From positions 1,426,001-1,490,000 of the forward strand of contig CAXXDH010000003.1 in assembly GCA_963677785.2 (NCBI GenBank): a stretch of DNA of 64,000 nt. Direction: 5' to 3'. The notes under the pieces were generated by a model, which searched no databases, was not told the origin of the DNA, and worked only from the letters and a program-made list of their open reading frames with translations. This document shows, one piece after another, positions 8,344 to 17,526 of the stretch (positions are counted from its first letter, which is position 1; the number at the start of each line of letters is the position of its first letter). This stretch comes from G963665495 sp963677785 (GTDB taxonomy: Bacteria > Desulfobacterota > Desulfovibrionia > Desulfovibrionales > Desulfovibrionaceae). Made by a program: the position numbers and the translations under genes.

Positions 8344-9438
8344 ATGAGTCTGCGATTCGGATGGATTGAAGTACATGCGGTTGACCACTGCAACAACAAC
8401 TGCCGGTGGTGCAACAACAGTTCGCCCTTTTTCTGTGAATGCAACCACGAACCGGAAGAGTTTTTCCCCTGGCTGGATATTCTGGAAAAAAACAATATCC
8501 GCTACAACCACATCTCCATCATGGGGGGAGAACCGTTTCTACATCCTGATCTGGAAGGCTTCATGCGTGCGTTCAAAAAACGCTACAACAAGCCTTTGAT
8601 GCTGACGACCAATGCTTTCTGGCTGTCTGAAGAAGCCATCAAGGCCTATCAATCGGTCTGGCAGCTCACTAAGCTGTTGTTCGTGTCCTATTATCCCAAT
8701 CTTCTCAAGTCCATTGGCGGCGAGCAACAGGCGGACAGACTTATTGAACTGCTGCGGTCCTCCTATCCGCATCTTGCCGTGGACGTCCGCAAGCAGCACA
8801 TATTCACTGAGCTGGAATATTCGCGTCGCGCGTTGGATGTGGAATTTTATTGCGGCATGTCCGAATGTACGGTGCTACGCCCCGATGGAGTACTGTCGCG
8901 TTGCGGATTCGGCGGCTTTTCCTATCAGAACCCGTACGCCATCCCTGAGCTTACTGAATCCGCAGACATGTTTTTCGATTTGAACCAGCCGTTCAAGCCG
9001 GGCAGGTTCTGGCATTGGCGAAAGCGCTGGCCCCTTGACGCCTGCGCGCATTGCACCGGAGTTCTGCATAAAAAAGTATCCTGGAAAATTGAAAAAGGAA
9101 CCCGGCGCAACCGGGAAATCGAGTTGCGGGCAAATCTGCAAACGGCCCATGCGCTCCAGGAAACCGGCGACAGCGTTGCCGCCATGGCTCTGATTCGGCG
9201 ACAGCGACAGGTTCTGCCAGGCTCTGAAAAAGCTCTGGCCGCCGTCTTTGAAACGGGCGGCTTCCCCAGACTCGATCAAAATCCCGCACCACCGCCTGAG
9301 CACGCCATGGCGCCTGAAGGCATGCTGCAGAGAAATCAACAGGAAACGGATCCACCGCACCAAGCCTCGGGTGTATCCCCTAAAGCCCCCACGGGGTCGG
9401 ACCGGGCTGCCAGACAGCGGGTATCTCCTTGTAAATGA
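8344..9438 (+). CDS. Radical SAM protein with extra cysteine clusters
   Basis: The N-terminal cluster motif is C16-NNN-C20-RW-C23, the CX3CX2C that binds the [4Fe-4S]-SAM cluster, followed by a second pair C31-E-C33. SIMGGEPFLHPD matches the GGEP SAM-binding strand. Further cysteines (FYCGMSEC, SRCGFGG, ACAHC) resemble a SPASM or twitch auxiliary-cluster region. The last 80 or so residues are Pro/Gln/Arg-rich and probably disordered. I chose ATG 8344, which follows GGGAG; a GTG at 8305 is also in frame. No peptide substrate gene is adjacent. The substrate is unknown. Confidence 0.82.
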   Translation: MSLRFGWIEVHAVDHCNNNCRWCNNSSPFFCECNHEPEEFFPWLDILEKNNIRYNHISIMGGEPFLHPDLEGFMRAFKKRYNKPLMLTTNAFWLSEEAIKAYQSVWQLTKLLFVSYYPNLLKSIGGEQQADRLIELLRSSYPHLAVDVRKQHIFTELEYSRRALDVEFYCGMSECTVLRPDGVLSRCGFGGFSYQNPYAIPELTESADMFFDLNQPFKPGRFWHWRKRWPLDACAHCTGVLHKKVSWKIEKGTRRNREIELRANLQTAHALQETGDSVAAMALIRRQRQVLPGSEKALAAVFETGGFPRLDQNPAPPPEHAMAPEGMLQRNQQETDPPHQASGVSPKAPTGSDRAARQRVSPCK

Positions 9439-9863
9439 GCTTTTTCTTTCGCGTATCGTATCTGCTTATAGCCTGGGCATTTAGAATTTTCCTTCCAAAA
9501 TACTCTTTTCTTTGCTCGTCTTTATGACAGAAAAAGATATCGTTATTTACTTAAATAATACTTTATAAAGATTTGCAAATGTGCCACAAGGGCAGGGTGT
9601 CTGCTGCGCTATTCAAGGTAAAATTCGTACAAGTCTCCACATGCTGGAATATACAATACTGGTTTTGCGGCATGCTCAGACGCAATGTCCCTTGAGACCA
9701 ATACAACGTTCTTTGCAAATGATTGATTCATGAAAAGAAGCACCAAGCCCTCTGCGGCGGTAGAACAGTGGTGTGCGCTGTTGCAAAAGTTTCACGCTGC
9801 GCGTTGGAAACAACAGCCGTACGGGCGAACCAGTGTTGCTTCTTATCTGGGAGGTTCTCCTTT
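9439..9863. other. AT-rich intergenic region
   Basis: This stretch is clearly more AT-rich than its neighbours and shows no supported gene. It probably holds the promoter of the interrupted TPR gene that starts at 9864. The frame of that gene is open upstream to 9723, but without a ribosome site or family resemblance. Confidence 0.5.
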
Positions 9864-9965
9864 ATGAACTCGGAATTCCGAGGGAAAGTGCTTATTCATT
9901 CCATTCCCTCGTTGGAAGCGGCGCAACAGATTTACAATATGTTGCGGGCGGTACATCCGGAAGCG

Positions 9966-9973
9966 AAAAAAGA
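9966..9973. repeat. Left target-site duplication AAAAAAGA
   Basis: The eight bases AAAAAAGA directly before the left inverted repeat are repeated exactly at 11306-11313 after the right one. Eight bases is the duplication length usual for ISL3-family elements. Confidence 0.9.
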
Positions 9974-10003
9974 GGTCCTTCCGGGTTTGTCGTGGGTAGC
10001 GGC
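9974..10003. repeat. Left inverted repeat of the ISL3 element
   Basis: It begins GGTCCTTCCGGG. The first 11 bases match the right end exactly, and 20 of 30 match overall. Confidence 0.85.
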
Positions 10004-10036
10004 ATAATGTAGGCGATTTCCAGGAGGAGATCGCCG

Positions 10037-11290
10037 ATGAGAGATGTTGATCTTTACGGACAGATTTTGGGTGTCAAGAGCCCTTGGTTTGTAGACAAAG
10101 TTGACTTGAAAACGTCTGAAGGCCGTGTGGATATTTGGCTCGAGCATAAGAGCAAGGTGCTTTGGACTTGTCCGGAATGCGGCAAGGAACTGACTTGCCG
10201 GGATCATGTGGAAGAAAGGATTTGGCGGCATTTGGATACGTGCCAGTTCAAAACCTTCATCCATGCAAGGATCCCCCGAGTGAATTGCCCCGAGCATGGC
10301 GTCAAGCAGGTCAAGGTCTTTTGGGCGGAGCCTGGTTCGCGTTTTACCTTGCTCATGGAAAGGTTGATCATCGATGTTCTGAAAGAATGCTCGACTGTCG
10401 AAGGCGCCCGCAAACTGATGCGTATCTCATGGGATCAGGCTTGGGGCGTTATGGAAAGAGCTGTCCGACGAGGCATGGCACGAAAGGAACAGCGCAAAAT
10501 CAGCTACATCGGAGTCGACGAAAAGGCTTTCCGGAAAGGACATAGCTATATGACGGTTGTCTGCGACTTGCTGCGAGGTACGGTTGAATATGTTGCCGAG
10601 GAACGCAAAAAGGCAAGCCTTGAAGAATATTACAAACAGTTGAACGACGAACAGCTCAAGGCAATCAAGGCTGTATCAATGGACATGTGGCCGGCATACT
10701 TCCTGGCCACCAAGGAAAACGTACCCGATGCAGCAGGTAAAATCGTATTCGACCGTTTCCACATCATGCAGCATGTAGGGGAAGCCGTGGATAAAGTACG
10801 CCGCCAGGAACATAAGGCGCTGATGGCTGAAGCAAACGAAATTTTGAAAGGCAGCAGATACTTGTGGTTATACGCTGAGGAGAACCTCTCGGACTCCCAA
10901 CGACCGCGCCTGGAGGAACTCAAGAAATCGAATCTGAAGACGGGCAAAGCCTGGGCCATGAAAGAGAGTCTTCGCGGACTGTGGGACTATCTGTCTGTTG
11001 GGTGGGCCAAGCGTTTTCTGAAGAAATGGTGTTCTTGGGCCAAACGCTCGAAGCTCGAGCCTATGGGCAAAGTGGCGAACATGCTCATGGATCACATGGA
11101 CAACATCGTGACCTTTTGTCGGCATCGCGTGACAAACGCTGTTGCGGAGGGGCTGAACAGCAAGATCATGTCCATCAAACGCCGAGCTTGTGGCTACAGC
11201 AATAAGGAGCATTTCAAAACAGCGATTTACTTCTTTTGTGGCGGGCTAAAACTCTACCCGGAGATTAGCAAGACTGGGGCCACCCACTGA
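10037..11290 (+). CDS. ISL3-family transposase
   Basis: This 417-residue transposase catalyses excision and insertion of the element. It has the ISL3 layout: an N-terminal zinc finger (CPECGKELTC, then VNCPEHG), a helix-turn-helix region, and a DDE catalytic core with IGVDEKAFRKGHSY (first Asp), SMDMWPAYF (second Asp) and NAVAEGLNSKI (Glu). The ATG follows AGGAGG. There is no frameshift or internal stop, so it is probably active. Confidence 0.95.
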   Translation: MRDVDLYGQILGVKSPWFVDKVDLKTSEGRVDIWLEHKSKVLWTCPECGKELTCRDHVEERIWRHLDTCQFKTFIHARIPRVNCPEHGVKQVKVFWAEPGSRFTLLMERLIIDVLKECSTVEGARKLMRISWDQAWGVMERAVRRGMARKEQRKISYIGVDEKAFRKGHSYMTVVCDLLRGTVEYVAEERKKASLEEYYKQLNDEQLKAIKAVSMDMWPAYFLATKENVPDAAGKIVFDRFHIMQHVGEAVDKVRRQEHKALMAEANEILKGSRYLWLYAEENLSDSQRPRLEELKKSNLKTGKAWAMKESLRGLWDYLSVGWAKRFLKKWCSWAKRSKLEPMGKVANMLMDHMDNIVTFCRHRVTNAVAEGLNSKIMSIKRRACGYSNKEHFKTAIYFFCGGLKLYPEISKTGATH

Positions 11291-11305
11291 GTTTCCGGAA
11301 GGACC
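11276..11305. repeat. Right inverted repeat of the ISL3 element
   Basis: Read on the minus strand it begins GGTCCTTCCGGA and mirrors the left end. The transposase stop (11288-11290) lies inside it. Confidence 0.85.
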
Positions 11306-11313
11306 AAAAAAGA
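11306..11313. repeat. Right target-site duplication AAAAAAGA
   Basis: It is an exact copy of 9966-9973. The reading frame of the interrupted gene resumes at 11314. Confidence 0.9.
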
Positions 11314-11329
11314 AAGGCTTCTGGACCTG

Positions 11330-14300
11330 ATGCGGGAGCGGCCGGTGCGCCTGCTCAATGATGTTTCCGCCAAAGAGAGCGCGGAAGTGCTGGACCACCT
11401 TGCAAGCCTCGGTATCACCGCCTCCTTTGAACGCGACAAGCCGCAAGCTGCCGCCCCCGAACCGGAGGATGGTCTGCCAGAGCCGCAGATGCGTCAGGAG
11501 GCCGCGGAGGCGACAACTGGAAAGCGCGGGCGGACCTGGTGGATCAGGCAGAGCCTGGCCGTGGGGCTGATTGTCTGCGGCGCGGTATTCATGCTTTGGA
11601 TGTTCAATCCCGTACTCGCCACCTCGCTGCTGCCTTTTCTGCCCGCGCAATCGGGCGCGCCGAAGTCGGCGGTCAATGCTGCCGCGAGTGCTCCGCTGCT
11701 TCATTCCAAGCACGAAGCCACATCCCGTTTTAGGGAGCCCAAAGAAGCAAAGCTCAAGACGGCAACGCTTCCGCAAGTGCTTCCGGTGAATCAGGGGTGT
11801 CCCGGCCTGCTGCAGGTGCCGCCCGAGCAGATCTACGATACGTTTCTGCTTCGTTACCGGCTGAAGCCCGACGTACGCTTTGCCATGGCTCTGCGGTATT
11901 TGCTGCACACGCGACATGATGCAAACAACCGGCTGGAGATGGGGCGCATGCTTTGGAGCGCTGAGATGCTGAAGATACCTCTTCTGAAAAACAACACCCA
12001 AATCAGCGAGCTGCAGGTGACGTTGCCTCTGACCTTCCCCCGTATGCTGGAGGCCCTGGATAACTGGATGCGGCTGCTCGAAGCGCAGGGGTATTCGTTC
12101 GCGCTTTCAGACACGCCCGTGCTCGAATTGCCCTACACATCGGCCATGGTTTCCATCTCCCAGGTGGACCAGCGCCGTATCCTCAACGGACTGGCCTCCC
12201 TCGACCAGCAATGGCGTACGGGCGGTCCGAATCGTACACTGCTGCAAGCGGCCATTTGCGGCCATGTGCTGCTGCAGGTGACAATGCGTCCGGATCCTTT
12301 GCAACGGGCGGACAACATTGCAGGAGACACTCTCGGCATGCTGGCTTTGGCCAGGCACGGCAAACCTGCCGCCGCAACAGCCGTCGAGACCTTCCTGGTG
12401 GCCCGGACAATGGGCTATGACGGCTTCGCGTCGGGTCTGGAATTGCCGGAGGATGCCGCAAAGCCGCCAGCTGCGCGAAGCCTGCTGCTCGCGTACGTAC
12501 GAGAGGATCTCGGTCGGCTGGAAACGTTGCACGACCAGGATCCGTCGACTCTGAGCCGTTATCTTCTGGCGCGTCTGTACGCGGGGGCGGGAAATAAAGC
12601 GCGTGCCCTGGAACTGTATACAAACATCAGCCGGGAGCAGCCCTATGGCTTTCCCTGGACCAGTGAAAGCTTTAACGTCAATACGTTGAATGCTTCCAAA
12701 CAGACGACTTTGGCCTACCCGATGCTGTTGTTGTACCAGGTCGTACCGCCGCAGGGAAACTCTCCCGCCAAAGAAGCCCTGATGAAAGACTGCACCAGGC
12801 TGGTTTCAGGAGAAAAGCCGGAACAGGTAAAAAAAGATGGGCAACCAGGCGTCTCTCCTGGCGCGGATATCTCCTTCGAGGCCTTTGACAAGTATTTGGC
12901 CCAATGGCAGCCGTTCAAGGATACGGAAGCCTCGGGCTTTTTCATGGACAACGATAAGGCTCGGCTGGTCATGCGCGCTTTGTACGAAAGCGCCATGGAA
13001 CAGCGCTTCAAACTGCTGTTCCATAACTGGAACGTCGTAGAAATCGCGCATGCGTTTTCTTCCTCGTTGCTGGGAAAGGACAAACAGCACCGGCTTGCCA
13101 AGCATTATCTGGCGCAAACATTGATACGCATGGGCAAATCCGGCGAGGCGCTCAGATATGCCGTCGAGTCCTTCAACGACAGGCAGGCTTCGGGAGGATT
13201 CGTCTATGATGCGTATGAAATATTGCAGCAGCTGAAAAAAGCGGAGGGAATGGGTAAAGGAGTTGCGTGCAAACTGGATTCCCGGCCCGAATATCAGGCG
13301 TTCCTGGGTAATGTTTTTTATTATCAGCGCAACCCGAACATGGCCGCAGCGTTTTATCAAAAGCTGAGCAAAACGGTCGGCGACCAGCTTTGGCTGCAGA
13401 AAAATCTCCGGGTGGTCACCAAATCCGACGCTCCGCTTCTGGAATACGCGGCCGCACATCCGGACGACTGCGACATCCAGTCCGCCGTCGGCAAGTATTT
13501 TACGGACAAAAAGACCGGACAAGGCTTTGCCAAGGCGCTCGAGTATTACTCCCGTGCCACGGCATTGCGGCCGGACGATCCGTGGCTGCAAATGTATAAA
13601 GCCTGGTGTCTTCGTAAAGTTGGCAGGTGCGATGAGGCCATCGCCATTCTCAAAGACGCCGTCAGCCTCTACCCGGGGCGGGATTTGACCTACACGGAAC
13701 TGGTGACCTGCCTGGCAAAAGCTTATCTGGACAAGGGCGATGCCGCGCAAGCCGTTGAAACCATCAGGGACGAAATAGCCAGCTATAAAAACGATACGCT
13801 GGTCACGGGCGCCAAAGCCTACGAACAGGCCGGAGATTTGGGAAAAGCCGAAGAACTTTATATCAGATCCGTCGAACGGTATCCGTCTTCAGCCTATTCC
13901 CAGTCCAATCTGGTGAAATTCTACTGGAAACAGGGGGATTACGCCGAGGCCGCCGCAGTGGTCAAAAAAGGGCGGGCTCTGGGGGCAATGCGCTATGACT
14001 GGTTCTTCGAACCCTTTGTCGCGGTTTTCAAGGACCAGCCGCCGGAAAAGGGCTTTGAGGCTTACAAGGCCTTTGCGGATGCGTCGCGGCCGTCTTGGGA
14101 AACGGATCGCCTGGCAAAGGAACTGGATAAAAACGGACTGCATCAGCTCGCCTACGACGTGGCCGCATTGCATATGCCGGTCAATCCGCACTCGGTGGCC
14201 ATCCGGTATATCCTGCTGAACACCATCGGGCGTACACTTCCGAATCCGCCGGAGACCATGGAGGTCTTTCATGATCTGATCAGATCGGACTATCGCAAAG

Positions 14301-14794
14301 ACCGCCTCCAGAACATGCTCATGACCGAAGGAGAATACTCACTGACTCTGGAAATCTACAAAAATCCCGAAGAGTTCGACAATAACGTCCGCCACGCCAT
14401 AATGCTGAACAATCTGATCTGCTGGTTGCGGCTGGACAAACAGCCGCCTGAGCTGGAACAGGAGTTCGTGACGTTCTTCCAACAAGAGCGGGACAGTTAT
14501 ATGATGCTGCCGGGACGGTTGCTGCTGGGCATGCTGGACAGGGCCGCGTTCCTGAAAGCCTCGGACACCCGCAGCAAGCGCGCCATGGCCTGTTATTACA
14601 TCGGCCTGCAGGAACGCTTGCAAGGCAATTTCGACAAGGCGGCTATCTGGTATCAGATCTGCCGGGAAACCAGGGGACGGGTCTATGAAACCGGCTTTGC
14701 CGTTGCCGAGCTGCGCCGCTGGTTCGAAGTGGGTACCAGCAATCTCGCCAAGCTGAACAAGGCCGACGTCCTGCGGGTGAGCGCGGCGGACTGA
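11330..14794 (+). CDS. Large membrane-anchored TPR protein, 3' part of the IS-split gene
   Basis: Beyond the insertion the frame is open for 1,154 codons from the first ATG. The order is: the end of a small alpha/beta domain (1-35), a charged and Pro-rich linker, one membrane helix (about 71-95, LAVGLIVCGAVFMLWMF), then more than 1,000 residues of helical repeats, many TPR-like (KTGQGFAKALEYYSRATALR, QAGDLGKAEELYIRSVERYP, WKQGDYAEAAAVVKKGRALG). The topology suggests a cytoplasmic N-terminus and a large periplasmic repeat scaffold. Such proteins often serve polysaccharide export or outer-membrane assembly; that role is inferred. Without the first 42 codons and a good ribosome site it may be poorly expressed. 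Confidence 0.75.
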   Translation: MRERPVRLLNDVSAKESAEVLDHLASLGITASFERDKPQAAAPEPEDGLPEPQMRQEAAEATTGKRGRTWWIRQSLAVGLIVCGAVFMLWMFNPVLATSLLPFLPAQSGAPKSAVNAAASAPLLHSKHEATSRFREPKEAKLKTATLPQVLPVNQGCPGLLQVPPEQIYDTFLLRYRLKPDVRFAMALRYLLHTRHDANNRLEMGRMLWSAEMLKIPLLKNNTQISELQVTLPLTFPRMLEALDNWMRLLEAQGYSFALSDTPVLELPYTSAMVSISQVDQRRILNGLASLDQQWRTGGPNRTLLQAAICGHVLLQVTMRPDPLQRADNIAGDTLGMLALARHGKPAAATAVETFLVARTMGYDGFASGLELPEDAAKPPAARSLLLAYVREDLGRLETLHDQDPSTLSRYLLARLYAGAGNKARALELYTNISREQPYGFPWTSESFNVNTLNASKQTTLAYPMLLLYQVVPPQGNSPAKEALMKDCTRLVSGEKPEQVKKDGQPGVSPGADISFEAFDKYLAQWQPFKDTEASGFFMDNDKARLVMRALYESAMEQRFKLLFHNWNVVEIAHAFSSSLLGKDKQHRLAKHYLAQTLIRMGKSGEALRYAVESFNDRQASGGFVYDAYEILQQLKKAEGMGKGVACKLDSRPEYQAFLGNVFYYQRNPNMAAAFYQKLSKTVGDQLWLQKNLRVVTKSDAPLLEYAAAHPDDCDIQSAVGKYFTDKKTGQGFAKALEYYSRATALRPDDPWLQMYKAWCLRKVGRCDEAIAILKDAVSLYPGRDLTYTELVTCLAKAYLDKGDAAQAVETIRDEIASYKNDTLVTGAKAYEQAGDLGKAEELYIRSVERYPSSAYSQSNLVKFYWKQGDYAEAAAVVKKGRALGAMRYDWFFEPFVAVFKDQPPEKGFEAYKAFADASRPSWETDRLAKELDKNGLHQLAYDVAALHMPVNPHSVAIRYILLNTIGRTLPNPPETMEVFHDLIRSDYRKDRLQNMLMTEGEYSLTLEIYKNPEEFDNNVRHAIMLNNLICWLRLDKQPPELEQEFVTFFQQERDSYMMLPGRLLLGMLDRAAFLKASDTRSKRAMACYYIGLQERLQGNFDKAAIWYQICRETRGRVYETGFAVAELRRWFEVGTSNLAKLNKADVLRVSAAD

Positions 14795-14856
14795 CGTGTT
14801 TCAGGAGTTTTCAACTCGTTTGGCCGGGTGAACGCGCAGAGTCCGCCTGCCGCAAG

Positions 14857-15756
14857 TCAGGCGTCTTTTTCCGGAGATGACGTTTCTCCGGTATTGCGGT
14901 TCCAGTTTTCCGGCTCGATTCGGCCGTCATAGGCGGGCAGGGCCAGCACGGGATCACCTGGATTGAACTGGGACCACATCCGGTTGACGGCGTTTGTTCC
15001 GAACGTACGTACGCGCGCGACTTCTTCCAGGTTGAGCGCGTCCGTCATGATGGCGGGCGCTTCACTGGGCAGCTGTGTACGGACGTTGCCCTCCGGATCG
15101 ACGATCAGACTTTGCCCCGTACCGTCCGGAGCGCCCGCATTGACGCTGACCACGAAGACCTGGTTGAAGATGGCGTTGGCCCGCACCAGCACCAGCTCCT
15201 TTTCCCGATCGCAGGTGGAGGTCATGACCTGATTGACGATGACTTCCGCCCCCAGCCAGGCCAGCTGGCGGCAAACCTCGGGAAACCAGATGTCGTAACA
15301 GATGGCCAGCCCCAACCGTCCGATGCCCGGAAGATCCACAACCGTGAACGACCGCCCCGGCGTATAAGGCTCGTAAGGGCGCCAGGGAAAGCATTTGCGG
15401 TATGTGGCCACAAGCTCGCCCGCTGGGGAGAAAAGCGGAGCGGTATTATACGCGCCGCCCTTGCCGTCTTGTTCGCAAATGGTGCCGGGCAGCAGCCAGA
15501 CCCCGGCCTGCCTGGCTATTGCAGCCAAGCGCCGCATCAAGAGCCCGTCGATCCGCTGTGCTGATCCCAGCAGCTGCCGGTTGCGCTGCTCGGGCGTACC
15601 GCAGGCTTTGAACAGGTGGCATTCAGGATACGCCACCAGCCTGGTACGGGGAAAATCCGCCAGCAGGGTGAAGAGTTCCGCTTCGAAAAGTTCCAGGTCG
15701 TTTTCAAAGGATCGTGCGGGCGCCTGAACCGCCAGCAAAGGAAGAATACGGGCCAT
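14857..15756 (-). CDS. Carbon-nitrogen hydrolase (nitrilase superfamily)
   Basis: Nitrilase-superfamily enzymes hydrolyse amides or nitriles through a Glu-Lys-Cys triad. All three are visible: VAYPECHLF (Glu), TYRKCFPW (Lys) and LAICYDIWFPE (Cys). The 299-residue length is typical of the amidase branches (aliphatic amidase, N-carbamoyl or omega-amidase types). There is no signal peptide, so it is cytoplasmic. ATG 15756 follows GGAG; the frame is open 25 codons further, but the extension is low-complexity. It converges on the TPR gene. The substrate cannot be assigned. Confidence 0.88.
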   Translation of the reverse strand: MARILPLLAVQAPARSFENDLELFEAELFTLLADFPRTRLVAYPECHLFKACGTPEQRNRQLLGSAQRIDGLLMRRLAAIARQAGVWLLPGTICEQDGKGGAYNTAPLFSPAGELVATYRKCFPWRPYEPYTPGRSFTVVDLPGIGRLGLAICYDIWFPEVCRQLAWLGAEVIVNQVMTSTCDREKELVLVRANAIFNQVFVVSVNAGAPDGTGQSLIVDPEGNVRTQLPSEAPAIMTDALNLEEVARVRTFGTNAVNRMWSQFNPGDPVLALPAYDGRIEPENWNRNTGETSSPEKDA

Positions 15757-15930
15757 TGCTGCTCCATTCGGATGTGTAGGGGGGGGGTGTTCTTTTCCGG
15801 GATAGCTTCCGTGGGCTCTTTGGTGAAGCATTTTATCAAAAAGAGCAACCGGTCAAAGCCGTCGGCATTCCTGTAATGACATTGTTCTCACACGCATTGT
15901 GTAACGTCAGCCTCTTCCGGTCGGATCGCA

Positions 15931-15966
15931 ACAAAAAAGGAGCCGGCCTTGTTTCAGCCGACTCCT
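15931..15966 (-). terminator. Intrinsic terminator after the glycosyltransferase gene
   Basis: On the minus strand AGGAGTCGGC pairs with GCCGGCTCCT (one mismatch) around an eight-base loop and is followed by TTTTTTG. It lies 45 bases downstream of the glycosyltransferase stop. Confidence 0.8.
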
Positions 15967-16011
15967 ATTTGCGTGCGTAGTCCCATGTCGTACGGGCGTC
16001 GCATTCGCGCA

Positions 16012-17526
16012 TCAGCGCGTTGAATGCAGCTGCCTCAGGGGGCGTTTATTCCTGCGCCGAAGTATCTCCGGTCCGAGGTGCTCCAGGGGAAGCGGCAGCA
16101 GCTGCAGAACCGGTTTTTGCTGCGGCGAGGGCAGGGTTCGGGTCAGCCAGCCGTTGCGCTGCGGCGTGAGCAGGGCGTAGAGGCTGATCCAGCTCAGGGC
16201 GGTGATGGAAAAACAGACATAGGGAAAAGCCCAGAGAAAGTCCCAGCCGCCGTGGCGCAGGCGGTGGACCGTGGCCGGAACCAGTCCGCTGATCAGAACG
16301 CCCAGGATAAGGTTGTAGCCGAACAGCAAAGGCACGGCGGCCAATCCCCAGAGCATCATGACTTTGAAGATCTCGGCCATAACCAGGCGCGTCAGCTCCA
16401 TCACAAGATTGATGCGCGCGCCGGACAGGGGTTCGGGCCGCACTTTTGTGAAAAGGAAACGGGCCATGGCAAGGCTTTCGCGGACATTGCTGCGCGCCCA
16501 GCGCAGATACATTTTGCAGAGGTCGGCATAGCCGGTGGGCACGTTGGTAAACACAACGGCTTCGCGCTGAAAATGGGTGAGCCAGCCTTGCCGCAGGATC
16601 AGATTGGTCATGGCCCGGTCCTCGCCGATATTGGCCTCGCGGCCGAAAAAGCTTTGCCGCAGCCATTCTTCCAGAACGGGTTCCGCGGCTTCCCGGCGGT
16701 AACCGGAAAGCGCGCCGGGCGTACACATTACCGTGTTCACCCTGCTCTGAGCCAGGCGGTTGAAATCAAAAGAAAAGGTAAAAACCACGTCCAGCATCCT
16801 GGGGATCATGCCCGCAGCTTTGTTCAGGACACGAACGTTACCGGCAACGGCTCCAACACGGTGGTCGCGGCTGAAGGAGCTGACCATCTGCCGCAGCGCC
16901 ATGGGGTCCACCTCGCTGTCGCTGTCGATGGTGATCCAGATCTGGCCTGTGGCCCGTTTGAAGCCTTCGTACAGCGCATGGCGTTTGCCTTTGTTCACGG
17001 GCTGGCGCACCAGTTGGACTATGGAGCCCAGCTCCCTGCGCCCGGCCTGCATCCAGCGCCAGGTATCGTCCCGGCTGCCGTCGTCCACGCAGACGATCTG
17101 TAGTTTGCTTTTGGGATAATTGCTTTTGGCCACGCTGCGCATGGAATTGAGCACCTGGCGCCCCTCATTGTAGGCCGGAATGACCACCGTGCAGGATAAC
17201 AGCTCCTGATCGGCGCAGACGGCCACTCTTTTATGGTTGAGTACCAGCAGTACGCGCCAGATGAAAACCGCAATGTTGACCATGACCAGAAGCTGCAGGG
17301 CCGTGACTATGGGCGAGTGCTTGAGGTCGCTTCTAATATTCTCCAGTTCTTCCCCGTAATGCAGAGTTAACAGTATGGCCACAGCCGCCAGAACAATCAC
17401 TCCCGCCAGGATAACCAGCTTGTTTTGCGAATTGTTGTCAGCCTTGCCCTCGGATAAGGTAGAGTCGGGCAAGGGGCCGGTCGGACTATCCGTTGCTACG
17501 GATTTTCGAAAAAGACCTGTATTCAT
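16012..17526 (-). CDS. Membrane glycosyltransferase family 2 (HasA/NodC/BcsA-like)
   Basis: The 504-residue processive-type glycosyltransferase has two N-terminal membrane helices (about 36-56 and 73-93), then a GT-A domain: VVIPAYNEG, VCVDDGSRDDTW, the DSDSE motif (DxD, metal and nucleotide-sugar binding), GEDRAMTN (ED catalytic motif), and LRWARSNVRES, equivalent to the QxxRW motif. Three or more C-terminal membrane helices follow. It probably polymerises and extrudes a surface polysaccharide such as a hyaluronan, chitin-oligomer or cellulose-like chain. The ATG follows GAGGAG. It stands alone, with a terminator and a long AT-rich upstream region. Confidence 0.88.
   Translation of the reverse strand: MNTGLFRKSVATDSPTGPLPDSTLSEGKADNNSQNKLVILAGVIVLAAVAILLTLHYGEELENIRSDLKHSPIVTALQLLVMVNIAVFIWRVLLVLNHKRVAVCADQELLSCTVVIPAYNEGRQVLNSMRSVAKSNYPKSKLQIVCVDDGSRDDTWRWMQAGRRELGSIVQLVRQPVNKGKRHALYEGFKRATGQIWITIDSDSEVDPMALRQMVSSFSRDHRVGAVAGNVRVLNKAAGMIPRMLDVVFTFSFDFNRLAQSRVNTVMCTPGALSGYRREAAEPVLEEWLRQSFFGREANIGEDRAMTNLILRQGWLTHFQREAVVFTNVPTGYADLCKMYLRWARSNVRESLAMARFLFTKVRPEPLSGARINLVMELTRLVMAEIFKVMMLWGLAAVPLLFGYNLILGVLISGLVPATVHRLRHGGWDFLWAFPYVCFSITALSWISLYALLTPQRNGWLTRTLPSPQQKPVLQLLPLPLEHLGPEILRRRNKRPLRQLHSTR

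Larger units (their letters stand above)
9864..10007 (+). pseudogene. 5' fragment of a TPR-protein gene cut by an insertion sequence
   Basis: The ATG at 9864 follows GGGAGG. The first 36 codons run in frame up to the insertion at 9973 and then 11 codons into the element before a stop at 10007. Joining base 9973 to base 11314 (removing the element and one copy of the target duplication) continues the same frame into the large gene at 11330, giving 1,196 codons in all. The restored N-terminus is GKVLIHSIPSLEAAQQIYNM, then a helix, then RPVRLLNDVSAKESAEVLDH. That pattern is reminiscent of the small alpha/beta fold of the ribosomal L7/L12 C-terminal domain. Confidence 0.8.
9974..11305 (+). mobile_element. 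ISL3-family insertion sequence, complete
   Basis: The element is 1,332 bp, within the usual ISL3 range. Its ends are imperfect inverted repeats: both begin GGTCCTTCCGG, with a further matching GTGGGT block, 20 of 30 positions in all. It carries one complete transposase gene and is flanked by a perfect 8-bp duplication. Intact ends and duplication suggest a recent insertion. It interrupts codon 37 of a TPR-protein gene in the same orientation. Confidence 0.93.
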
